A stretch of 64,000 nucleotides of DNA from Cavia porcellus (Eukaryota; Chordata; Mammalia; Rodentia; Caviidae). Below the pieces are notes generated by a model. The model saw nothing but the letters and a program-made list of their open reading frames with translations, was not told where the DNA came from and did not search any database. The translations under genes and the position numbers were made by a program. This document shows positions 45,760 to 55,007 of the stretch, in pieces. The stretch covers positions 68,685,494-68,749,493 of the forward strand of contig NW_026947490.1 in NCBI RefSeq assembly GCF_034190915.1, given 5' to 3'. The first letter of the stretch is position 1. Every line of letters begins with the position of its first letter.

Positions 45760-46095
45760 CCTTCTTTCCCCAGAGTCTTTGGCCTGGTTGGAAAACACAC
45801 TCGTGCTTGCCTTTGGTTCCTTCTTGCTATTGGAACCCAGTTTGAATGTCACCTCCCCAGAGAAGACTTTTATCACCACTCACTTCATGCTGTCCCCCAG
45901 GTACCTTCTGGAGTCACAGTGTTTAATTCACTGGAGGAACTCATCACCCCTTAACAGTTCTTCTGTTTTCCCAAAGAGAGCATAGGCTGACCACAACTGA
46001 AGCCCTGTCCGAGCTGTTCCCGCCAAATCCCTCACGTTAGAGCAGTATGCAGATGTTTGGTGCTCAAGAAATGTGCTGAACGAACAGGTGAGAGT
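45760..46095 (+). repeat. L2 3' region with intact terminal block
   Basis: TTTGAATGTCACCTCCCCAGAGAAGACTTTTATCACCACTCAC is the L2 'AAATGTCACCTCCTCAGAGAGGCCTTCCCTGACCACCC' region. It ends with TTTGGTGCTCAAGAAATGTGCTGAACGAAC, corresponding to 'GTGCTCAATAAATATTTGTTGAATGAA'. Confidence 0.85.
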
Positions 46096-47889
46096 ATTCT
46101 ACCTGCATAAGACACTCACAATGTATTAAGGAAAACAGACACACATAGCAGGGAATAAAACTGAATATACATGCAAGGAAATGAGGGCAAAGCAAAGAGC
46201 AGAAACCTGGAAAGTGAGAAGAGTGCATTTAAAAGGGCACAGACACGGGCCGGTGGGTTGTCCATGGGACAGACACACAGCTCCACATGGTGTGAGTGCA
46301 AGCATTCTCTAAGACTGTAAGAGAAGTGCAAACCTCCTGGCCAGTAGCATCAGAGTGCTCTAATACATGGTGACACACCCTGCTCCTGCACTTAAGGCAT
46401 GTTGACGTAATGATGTTACACGTTGGTGTAAACAAATCAGCCATCCTGCCATTGCACAGTTATGTATAACGAATGCTTAACGATCATAATGTTACATCAA
46501 TGATAATTCATGTGTGGCTTATACAGACTGAACTTTTTGTCTTTGTTTTAGAATGTGTTCTTACTTATTCAAAAAATTAGTGTAAAAGAGCAGTCCGTGT
46601 CCCATGGCAGCACCTGCCACACGATGTGTTTGCAGCAGTTCCTGACTGCAGCAAGGTCACACGGAGCTCAGCAGTGGAGCTCAGCAGTGGAGGGCGTGCT
46701 CAGTGAGTGCCTGGCCCTGGACTACAACCCCAGGACTGGGGAATGGCACACTGAGTGACTGACGCTGTGCAAGTCCATTCTGCGATGCCTGTACAGCAAC
46801 AAAGTCCAGCAGAATATCTCTCTGCCTGAAGGGGCCAGGAGGGGGCAGGAGGGGCCAGATCAGGAAGTGTGCAGAAGTAGCAAAACCTGCGGCCAGCAAG
46901 GTGTCAAAAGTGCATCCCCGGGACAGGCAAAATGGCACTGCTACTCATCAGTCAAGTTAAGGCACGTGGACCAGGGAGACGATGAGACCTTCTTTGGGAG
47001 AGACGCATTATAGGTGCCTATGGGAGAAGAAGGGGGATAATTCTGGGAACCATTTTGCATTTGTCATCACTGGGAGAGACCTGAGCCAAAGACATGATTT
47101 GGAAGTCATTACCGTGCAAAAAGAGAGTTAAAATCAGGGTTGTACATGACGCTGCATGAGCTGGTGAACTGGATCTACCATTCCGGAAATTGTTTCTGTG
47201 AGATTAAAGTTTCAATATCCAGGGTTGTAAAGAGCATTCATCACAATGCAAGCTGTGTTGCAAGCCAGGGTTACTTTGACATTGGAATTCAGCCTCCTCA
47301 CTTGATATGCACCACATGGTCCTAGTCAATCACGGTTCCAGGACCTTTGATTTTGACCAGGCTAAACACCATATGTCCCATTGGACTTCATATTCTGGCA
47401 CAAAATTCAATGAGAAACTGTTACCTGCAACCATAACATATGTCTCCAAACCACTATTAAGCACCACAAAACAGCCATGCAATTAATTTTTAGCAGAGAT
47501 ACTCTTTTAGCCACCCCATCATGTGTAGCAAGCTTGAAAGACATGCATTTCACATTTTCCAGAGAGAGCATATTGCAGCGCATATTTTAGACATCTCCCT
47601 CTGGAGGGTATAAAATTTTGTTAGTCATTTAAGACAGGAATGTAAATTTACATTTATGCTTGACTGCAATGGTTTGCATGACCCTGGGAAGGTCTGTTTT
47701 TTAAAAACCATTGGCTGGTTGTCCAGTGATGGTCACTCACTACCCAGAGACTGGGATGCCCCAAAGAGAGAGCTGGGTGGCTTCTTCTGTGTTTCTGACT
47801 GAGTTTGATTCATGTGGGGTCCAGTGAGTGAGTTTCAATAGATGGAGATTTCTTACCATTTTAAGATGAAGGAGCAAACTAATAAGTAC
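46096..47889. other. No gene recognised
   Basis: Includes a 13-bp tandem duplication, GGAGCTCAGCAGT, at 46663-46688. No domain in any frame. Confidence 0.5.
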
Positions 47890-48010
47890 TGTGTATTTAC
47901 TTCAAGCCAAATGTTCAACACTTCACTTACGTAGCTCACTGAATTATCCCACATCTTATGTAGTAGCTATTACTGTCTCATCTTGCAGATGGTGAGATTC
48001 ACTCACCCTA
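47890..48010 (-). repeat. MIR fragment, reverse orientation
   Basis: CACTTACGTAGCTCACTGAATTATCCCACATCTTATGTAGTAGCTATTACTGTCTCATCTTGCAGATGGTGAGATTC follows reverse MIR order. Confidence 0.8.
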
Positions 48011-48201
48011 GCATAAAATATTCAGAGAATTGGGCTTCTCCAACTGAATTTATTTTTAGAGAAACTGAACCCATGGTTCAGAGCTCACTGATGTTTTTGT
48101 CTCCCTGACTAGCTTTGTGGAGCTCAGTAATGCTATATAAGGTGCAAAGACCACTGGACCACCGGACACTATTTGTCTTTGCCTTGCTAGCCTCCTATCT
48201 T

Positions 48202-48292
48202 TTTTTTTTTGGTACTGGGGATTGAACTCACAACCTTGCACTTGCCAGGCAGCTGCTTATGCCGCTGAGCTAAATTCCTGGCCTTCTATCTT
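48202..48292 (-). repeat. Monomeric ID-like SINE with target duplication
   Basis: The plus strand has a T-run, then GGTACTGGGGATTGAACTCACAACC, then CTGAGCTAAATTCCTGG. The sense strand therefore has a pol III A box (TAGCTCAGCGG), a B box (GTTCAATCCC) and an A-tail. CCTCCTATCTT before the T-run and CCTTCTATCTT at 48282-48292 form a target duplication differing at one base. It shares the AAGGTTGTGAGTT / CCCCAGTACC wording with the copy at 32649, so both belong to one subfamily. Confidence 0.9.
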
Positions 48293-49214
48293 CTTTTTGA
48301 TGAAGCAGCTCCTTTCATTTGGAAGCTCCATGCAATTCAGGTAGTGTATCTGCCAGGCGCCATGTCTCCTTCCTCCCCACATATCTAGACACAGAAATCA
48401 ACTTATGCAGTCAGAAACCCGCAGGCCTGGACTGGGAAATTACTCAGAACAAGCTTTTTATCCAAAAGAACGAAACAACAACAGGCACAGAAGAAAAGGC
48501 CTGCTCATCTATCTGCATACACAAATCTAGAGACAAGTGATCCCAAAGACCCTTGTCTGGGAAGATTCCGTCACAGACTCTGTTAACGTGGAGAGAAGTA
48601 GAGTCAAGACCTGGCAGAGCCAAAGGAACAGAGTCAGAATACCAGCATTCAGTCTCCAAGCCAGCTGCCCCAGTGCCACTTCATCCTTGTACTCCCAGGC
48701 ACCCCAGCCAATCAACTTCTCATGTTGCTAACACAGGTAATTTGAGGTAGTCTCTCTTGCTTAAGTGCACAAAATCAGATTTGCCAGAAAATGGAGTTTA
48801 ATAATCTAGCAAAAGGTGATCAGAGATTACTACCACTGACTTCAAGTTTCACCTTTTGAAAGAAGTTTGTAAACAAACTAAAAATTATTAATATCAAGAT
48901 TTCAGTTATACGCATTGAGAAAACGCACCTTAGAAGGTGGATAATTGAGTTTAAGAAGGCTATTAGGTATGGATTTAGATACAGCAATAACACAATCATT
49001 TACTATGGATGCTTTGGCAAGTATCTTTCTTTAACAAAGCAGAAAGATAAATGATACCAAAGAGTGAAACTTCTAGCACCCTGTTCAAACGGCCCCCTCT
49101 GAAGACAATCCTTGAGACACTGGGTTACCACACCATTGTCTTGCTCTAACTTTGCTAAAGGTTGCCCATATCACTTTTTCAAATTTATGACTTAACCAAG
49201 GTAATATCTCTGTT
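48293..49214. other. No gene recognised
   Basis: Frames of 61-73 codons overlap on both strands at 48319-48750 with no domain. Confidence 0.5.
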
Positions 49215-49355
49215 TCATCACAGATTATCTAAGGCAAGCCATTTAACCTCTCAGGGAGAGCTTTGCCATTTGACAAGCAAATACAATACCTGACTCACAA
49301 GATTGTTGAGACCATCCAGTAAGACAACAGGCTCGAAAATACTTTGAAAAACATA
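49215..49355 (+). repeat. MIR fragment, forward
   Basis: AGGCAAGCCATTTAACCTCTCAGGGAGAGCTTTGCCATTTG...TACAATACCTGACTCACAAGATTGTTGAGACC follows forward MIR. Confidence 0.75.
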
Positions 49356-50879
49356 ACTGTTATTTATATTAACTAAAAAAATAAGATTCCTCAAGACAGA
49401 ACTCAACTGTACTCTATATCTTTTTGTCATTTGGGATCGAACAATATGCAATGTACTAACCAGTATTACTCTCCTACAACCTTGTTTGGAAATTTCATAC
49501 CACTGTTTTTATTGGTTTTTTCCCTTTAAAATAAAAAAAATAAATCCATTAAAATCCTTGAATAGATACCTATGATAGGTTAACTGTAGAGGAAAATTGG
49601 GTCATAGTAATATAGTTAGATCTTGATTACACCCTCATTGGTCTTTCTAACCATGTGAATATTTGTCAGATACAGCCAAACCAGTGGACTCTCCACTCTC
49701 CCAAACACCACCTGGACTCAGATGTAAGCCAGCAACCTAAATCTACTCTTGACACATGCCTCAGTGATACCTCTCCTTAGTAAGATCTAGATCAAGATCT
49801 GGTTCCTCCACTCTAACTGTACCCCAGGGCCTGCTGTGGGCTGGAGTGGAGAAGAGCTGGACTCTGCCCTGTTCACAGGTTGCAAGTGGTCCTCTCAAGC
49901 TGTCATCTCTTGTTTAGAGGAGTTGCACCTTGGCTCCCATGCTCTTGCATCCTGTTTGTCCAACCAAATTGCAAGTTGCCTGAAGCCAGCAACTGGCTCA
50001 TATGCTTCTTAGATGGGATACTCAGCAAACACTGTGCTTAGGTAAAAAAGAAAAGTCCTGAAGAAGAAAAAAGCTCAGGAACAAATAATGAAATGAGGAA
50101 GGTAAAGCTATAGCTGAGCCCCAAATCTGAGCTTTCTGAAGCTAAAACCTAAGCTAAACAAAACCACCTTTGAGTTTTTATTCCAGAAATCAGTGAATCC
50201 CTGAGTCCAGCATGTTTCAGCTCTGGCAGCTTTCTGAACTCGCACGACTTCAACAAATGACGCACAGTCAAGAGCACCCTGCTCGTCACTTAGTCTTTCC
50301 TGGCTCAAGACTGCCAAAGGGTGGGGTCACTGCAATGCTGTTTTTGCTTCTGAGATTCCTGCGAAGATGTGGAGGTGGGCTTTTCATGGACACTTGGGGC
50401 CATCTCTACCACAGCATCTGCCTTTTCCCTCCATTCACTCTTAGGCATTTATTGGTCTCCACCTTACCTGAGTACTGACACCTCCTCCCCAAGCCTCCGC
50501 TGAAAGAATCAGGGCATTAATCTCCCATCTCCTGTCTCCCAGGATGTCTCACAGCCCAGGCCCCATCCGTGCGGGTAAAATTACCCAGAGACTGTGCAAA
50601 GATACCTGGCTTTTGTCCAGCAGAACACATTAGGCTCCTATGGGCTGGGACTCTGGACAGTAGAGTTGAATAAACCTTAAATGATCACCCAGTTCACCCA
50701 ATCATTTGAAGTATACTTGTCCTGGCAGAAGAGCCCCGTGGGAGGGAGCAAAGCTCAGCATTCTAGAAGCTCATGTGACAGGCTGAAAATAAGGACATAA
50801 CGGTGACTAAAACATTTGAGCCGACTGTTTAGGAGCTCTGTCCTAGAAAGCATCCCTAAGAGCCCTAAACTGTGTTAGC
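49356..50879. other. No gene recognised; possible L2 end
   Basis: 49900-50045 may be an L2 3' end (CAAATTGCAAGTTGCCTGAAGCCAGCAACTGGCTC...GATACTCAGCAAACACTG). No coding domain. Confidence 0.45.
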
Positions 50880-51010
50880 AGAGTTGAAAAGGATGCTAGA
50901 AATTAGTACCACTCTCTCAGTTAGCAAATGGCACACATGAGGCACAGAGAGAGCAGGCGAAGTACTCAGGATTACACAGTAGGTAGCAAAGCTACAGTGA
51001 GAGCACAGGG
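50880..51010 (-). repeat. MIR fragment, reverse orientation
   Basis: CTCAGTTAGCAAATGGCACACATGAGGCACAGAGAGAGCAGGCGAAGTACTCAGGATTACACAGTAGGTAGCAAAGC matches reverse MIR (GAGGCACAGAGAGGTTAAGTAACTTGCC...CACACAGCTAGTAAGTGGCAGAGC). Confidence 0.85.
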
Positions 51011-53410
51011 CTCTCTAGCCCTCCAGACTCTGTGGCCATTTCCGGACTCAACAAACATATTCTACCGAGCAAGTTTTAGTATCTGCCCTCAATACAACCT
51101 TGGCTGCCTCCTTATCCAAGCAAGAGGCACAGCCAGAGAATCTCCCCTTTTCCCTGCAGCGGGTGACTGCAGAGTGCAAAATCAGAGCTGCCATCATCTA
51201 ACCTGGTACTGAGCTCCCCAAACTGTGCATCATGAGCTCTGGCTCTGGCAACTGCAGCATGTCACTCTCCCTGTGTGTAGACGCCGGGTAAGTACTGAGA
51301 ATTGACTGGCTGGTTAATGCACTAATGAGTAATAATGTTTATAACTTCCTTCCTGAACTCACAGCCAAGCCACACCATTAAATAGCCTCTTGTCTTCCCT
51401 TCTTTTCTCCCTGACTTGCTTATAAATTCTGACACTCATCATGTAACATGTCAGGGATGCTATTACTTTGGGGTTTACCTTTAAAATAAAAAAAAAAAAG
51501 CACCGAAGTCCATAGGGGAAATTTTTCCTGAACCAAATATGAACCAGAAAATGTGCACTGACTCCAATTACAGTCAGTTCTCCAGGGGGCTCTCATATGA
51601 TGGGCCATCTTGATGTCAAGAGCTACTTTCCCAGCTTCTGAGAGCGAAGAGAACACAATCCTTTAATCCAGGCAGGAGGTGCGGGCCAGGGAGAGATCTG
51701 GGGCAGAGGCCGCTGATGCATGGAGGATAAAGTCTGAGCTCAGACTCCAGCAGACAGGAGGCTGAGTGTGTGCACACGGAGCAGCTGAGCAGGGAGGCTG
51801 AGCCTCAGTCTGCATAGGCACCAAAGATGTGTCCTCAGGGCCTTGGAGTGAAAACAGACAGACATCTACACATAAGGAGAATTCAGTGCAGCCAGAGGCA
51901 AGCAGGCCTGACTCCCCTGATGCTATTTTTATGGATAACTTCCTTCCTCTATGAACATGCTGCAGGACTAGGTCACATCAGATAACACGTGTGCAAATTA
52001 TCACAGGGGTGTGTGCCTCTCTACTTTTATATACAAAACCAAGATCTCTGGCTCCCAGCAGTCTCTTGCTCCTGATAGAACTGTGTTGCAGGCCCAGCCA
52101 GCATGGCAAACACTCAGATCCTGGACCAACCATTTAACACAAGGCAGGTTAGAAAGATGAAGGGTCATCAGGCAATAGCATTAATGCAGGAAGGAAGATG
52201 GGTAGAGTGTGGTTTCTCCAGAAAATCACTTCCATTCTTTCTTATCCAACCCTCAGTGAAATCAGAAGTCAGAGGCCCATGTAATCTCAGGCTGTTCAAA
52301 TGATTCTGTGGCCCAAATGACATTTTAAGTAACAAAGCATCAAGATATTTGTCCCTCCTAATGTGATCTGCTCTCCTCCCAGGAGGCGTCCCATGGCTAC
52401 TCCTTCAAGTGACCATAATAAACTCATCTGGTCTCACCAAGCTGCACTTCCCTGTTGCAGTTGGAAAACACAGATCAATACACACAGCAGAAGCACTTAG
52501 ACTCTGTTCATGAAGCCTCCTGTGTAAGTGCTGAGAACATTCCCATGCCAAGCTGACGCAGGCTACCTCTGACGAGAGCATCACCCTGGTCTGGGAGCCA
52601 CTGGGTGGAGGAAGAACAAAATGACAGCCACAGCAAACCGACAAACAAAAAAGCCATTCAGGTAACAAGAAAAAAGGTCACTGCCCTGTTGGCTCAAAAT
52701 GTTACAAGTGACAGTTTTCTTAACATAAAAAGTCACACAGGGGCGTAAAGAAATCAGTGGTCCACATGTACATCAGTGTCTGCATGGGGCAGCCAGTGTT
52801 GCCCTGCCAGCTGTGGACGGGAGGAGTGTTTCCTCTGAGTCAGTAGCCCAAGGGTCACAAAGGCTGCTGTAAACCTTTACAGGTCCCCTACAGGAATCTG
52901 AGCAGACTCCGGGGCACCTGAAAAGAGGATACAAGCCAATCACACTGTGGACAGAATTTCGTTACTGCAAGAAGAAATCAAACAACCACAAGGTGAGACA
53001 GGTCCTTGTGGTTTTGCTCTATAAGTCCCTAGAAAAGACAGAATCTTTGACAACCCACTCCGGACCCCTTCTGTCTCTCTCTTAGACAGAAGCTTTCTTT
53101 CAAAAAAAAAAAAAAAGAGGGAGATCAAACAAACAAACAAATGCTACGCTGTGGCTTTAGATTAAAAAAGGCCAAAAGGGAGGAATATTGAGCACCAGGG
53201 GAGGTGCCCCAGCGATCCAGTCTTGAGGGGCTCCCACTATCGATTTGCAAGTACCTGGCTCCAAACAGCCTTCAGCAACAAGTTTCTAAAATGGCAAACC
53301 TACCACTTTTCTCTGAGAGTGCTTAGTCATGCTGCCTCTCTGACCCAAGAACTCCTTTCCAAAGAGCCTGCAGAGGGAAGCAGAGCAGGCCTGACATGTC
53401 TGCAGCCACT
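51011..53410. other. No gene recognised
   Basis: No family recognised with confidence. Contains an A-run at 53102-53116. Upstream of the tract at 53411 no exon-like open frame with splice sites was seen on the minus strand. Confidence 0.5.
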
Positions 53411-53472
53411 GCAGCAGCAGCAGCTTAGCAGCAGCAGCAGCAGCAGCACCAGCACCAGCAGCAGCCCCAGGC
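53411..53472 (-). repeat. CTG/CAG trinucleotide tract in intron, next to the splice donor
   Basis: On the plus strand there are four CAG-phase units, a TTA interruption, then seven GCA units (53428-53448), then CCAGCACCAGCAGCAGCC. On the transcribed minus strand it is an imperfect (CTG)n lying about 50-115 bases inside the intron. The plus-strand frame 53223-53789 that turns it into Gln/Ser runs is antisense and is not a gene. Confidence 0.95.
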
Positions 53473-53519
53473 AGCTGAGCGCAGGCCTAGGGCACCGCCT
53501 GGGCCCCCTCCTCCCACAC

Positions 53520-53525
53520 ACTCAC
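53520..53525 (-). other. FRMD4A: 5' splice donor GTGAGT of FRMD4A exon
   Basis: On the minus strand the exon ends ...CTGCTGATG and is followed by GTGAGTGTG, a near-consensus U1-binding donor. The junction is phase 0. If the intron were retained, the reading frame would end at TAG after 12 further codons. Confidence 0.8.
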
Positions 53526-53570
53526 CATCAGCAGGCTGAGCGCAGAGTCCGGCACCAGCTGCACTGCCAT
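53526..53570 (-). CDS. FRMD4A: FRMD4A, first coding exon (15 codons)
   Basis: The minus strand reads ATG GCA GTG CAG CTG GTG CCG GAC TCT and onward, giving MAVQLVPDSALSLLM. It stops exactly at a GTGAGT donor in phase 0. I recognise this as the N-terminus of FRMD4A, which continues MTEGRRCQVHLL into its FERM domain in the next exon. From memory the human protein has Gly where this one has Ser at residue 12. The start has A at -3 and G at +4, a strong Kozak context. FRMD4A is a FERM-domain scaffold that links ARF6 activation (through cytohesins) to the PAR3 polarity complex at epithelial junctions. The FERM domain, coiled coil and C-terminal regions lie outside this window. The paralogue FRMD4B has, as I recall it, a different N-terminus, so FRMD4A is preferred. 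A pseudogene is unlikely, because the donor and intron are retained. Confidence 0.85.
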
Positions 53571-53738
53571 GGTCTCCGATTCCCGTGCACGAACGCTACT
53601 GCCGACTCAGTCTGCCTGGGCATCCACAGCCACTTACAGCAAACCAGCTGGAAATCCAGGCTCAGGGTGCAAAAGTCTCAAGGTGAAGATAGGCCATGCT
53701 TCCACAAGGTGAGGAGGAAGGCAGGAGATGGGGTGAAT
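53571..53738 (-). other. FRMD4A: Putative 5' leader of FRMD4A exon
   Basis: This sequence lies directly upstream of the ATG on the minus strand. One model is an internal exon starting at 53738, because minus-strand TTTTTGCTCTCCTTACACAG directly before it is a good polypyrimidine tract and AG acceptor. The other model is transcription from a nearby promoter (see 53783-53790). It contains an upstream ATG. Which model is right cannot be decided from sequence alone. Confidence 0.5.
53662..53697 (-). other. Short upstream ORF (11 codons) in the putative leader
   Basis: On the minus strand ATG GCC TAT CTT CAC CTT GAG ACT TTT GCA CCC TGA encodes MAYLHLETFAP and ends 91 bases before the FRMD4A start. 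G at +4 but C at -1 and G at -3-type context (GAAGCATGG) make it a moderately good start. If the leader is transcribed it could reduce translation of the main start. Confidence 0.45.
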
Positions 53739-53782
53739 CTGTGTAAGGAGAGCAAAAAGAAGGGAAATAGGAAGCTGCAGGT

Positions 53783-53790
53783 TATTTAAA
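53783..53790 (-). promoter_or_regulatory. TATA-like box upstream of FRMD4A exon
   Basis: Minus-strand TTTAAATA lies about 215 bases before the ATG. A start site about 30 bases downstream would fall near 53755. There is no CpG island. An AT-rich box in neutral sequence can occur by chance, and the good acceptor at 53739 argues for the alternative of an internal exon. Confidence 0.3.
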
Positions 53791-54354
53791 GGTGAACCCT
53801 GCCTGGCTTCTCTGAGATGCACAAACATGGAAACCACATCAAACACAAATGCAGAAGCTTCCACACGGCATTTTAAACTGCTACTTTAGCCTAGGCAACA
53901 ATGCTTCTTTTAACTGACAATTAAAATAAAACATTCCCTCATGCAAATACATCAGCCAGCCCCACAACCCCCTCTCCCTGCATCTCTCAGCAATTTTGCT
54001 GCATAAACATGCTGAATGTCACAACCTACCGTTTGCAGTCTGGCCAGAGGCTTCCTTCTTGCAGAAAGGTGTGTCTCTTTTGCAAAATCCAGTGTCTGGG
54101 AGGAGACAGCTGAGTCTGACCCAGAGGCACCAGGCAGTCACTGCAGATCAGCAGCAGTCCTCACTATCACCAAGGAGAAAGTCACTTGTAAATTGACCTA
54201 GTCTGCCTTGCTCAAATCTACTTTTTCTCTCCAGGTGGACTGACAGGCTCAGTTCTCTGCAAGGGTAACATACTTACAAGGAACATGGAATTCACTGCCT
54301 ATTCTGTTAGCATCCTCAGCTCCCTGCCTGTACCACAAGTACGCAGGCAGCAGA
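53791..54354. other. No gene recognised; upstream flank of FRMD4A exon
   Basis: Mixed sequence with no CpG cluster and no recognised repeat. Confidence 0.5.
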
Positions 54355-54415
54355 CACCCTCTACCTCTCCCTCCCTCCCTTCTCCCTGCCTCCCTCTCCT
54401 CCCTTCCCTCCCATC
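54355..54415. repeat. CT-rich tract (GA-rich on the minus strand)
   Basis: CCTCTACCTCTCCCTCCCTC-type words. On the FRMD4A strand this is a GGGAGGGA tract about 800 bases upstream of the ATG. Confidence 0.85.
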
Positions 54416-54967
54416 TCTGCACAGAGCTGCCTGGTAGGAATTTTGAAGGATCCTCCCTGGCTCTGGGAGGGAGAGCATAGGAGGTTAACGTGTAGGAAGG
54501 GAAGGGATGCTGCTTAGGACAAAAAGGCAAATTATTGTCGAAAATCAAATCATGCAGCATTTTCTCTGGAAGATGTCAATAAGGAAAAAAAAAAAGAAGA
54601 GGATGAAGGGAATCTGCCCAGCCTTGTTATGTGAGTGGCTCAAACAGCTTCCCAGAGTCAAAGATTTAATAAAATCATGACATCTTTCTTCACAAGCACT
54701 GCCAAGTTTGTATCGTCTCATGGAGTCCGCAACTCCAACTAAAAATGATTGCCGATTTATTCACAATATGTTTCTGGATCCTTTGCTGATGTTTTTCCCT
54801 TCACTCACCAGCTACAATGACTCCAAAAATTCTTTGACATTAACTAGATGGTGTAAAATGCAGGAGAAAAAAGCCAAATTTGTAAATGAGAAACTGGGTG
54901 AAACTAAGGGCCTTGAAGTGTCCCTGTGTACAGGGAGGCTGTGGCCCCTAGATGCTTTGTACTTTTA

Positions 54968-55007
54968 ACAGTATTTATCTGATCGTCACAGTATTTATCT
55001 GATCTGG
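54968..55007. repeat. 20-bp tandem duplication
   Basis: ACAGTATTTATCTGATCGTC is followed directly by ACAGTATTTATCTGATCTGG; the first 17 bases are identical. Confidence 0.95.

Larger units (their letters stand above)
1..53525 (-). other. FRMD4A: Probable first intron of FRMD4A (part)
   Basis: Everything below the splice donor at 53524-53525 is, by inference, intron on the minus strand, because the exon at 53526-53570 ends in GTGAGT and the next expected exon is not seen here. I searched by eye for a minus-strand exon beginning with the known second-exon peptide (MTEGRRCQ) and found none. FRMD4A is known to have very large 5' introns, so more than 53 kb without an exon is plausible. The content is mostly old and rodent-specific repeats, listed separately. 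Confidence 0.6.

Noticed and set aside
53223..53789. 188-codon plus-strand frame with poly-Gln and poly-Ser
   Set aside because: It is antisense to the FRMD4A exon, and its composition comes from the CAG tract.
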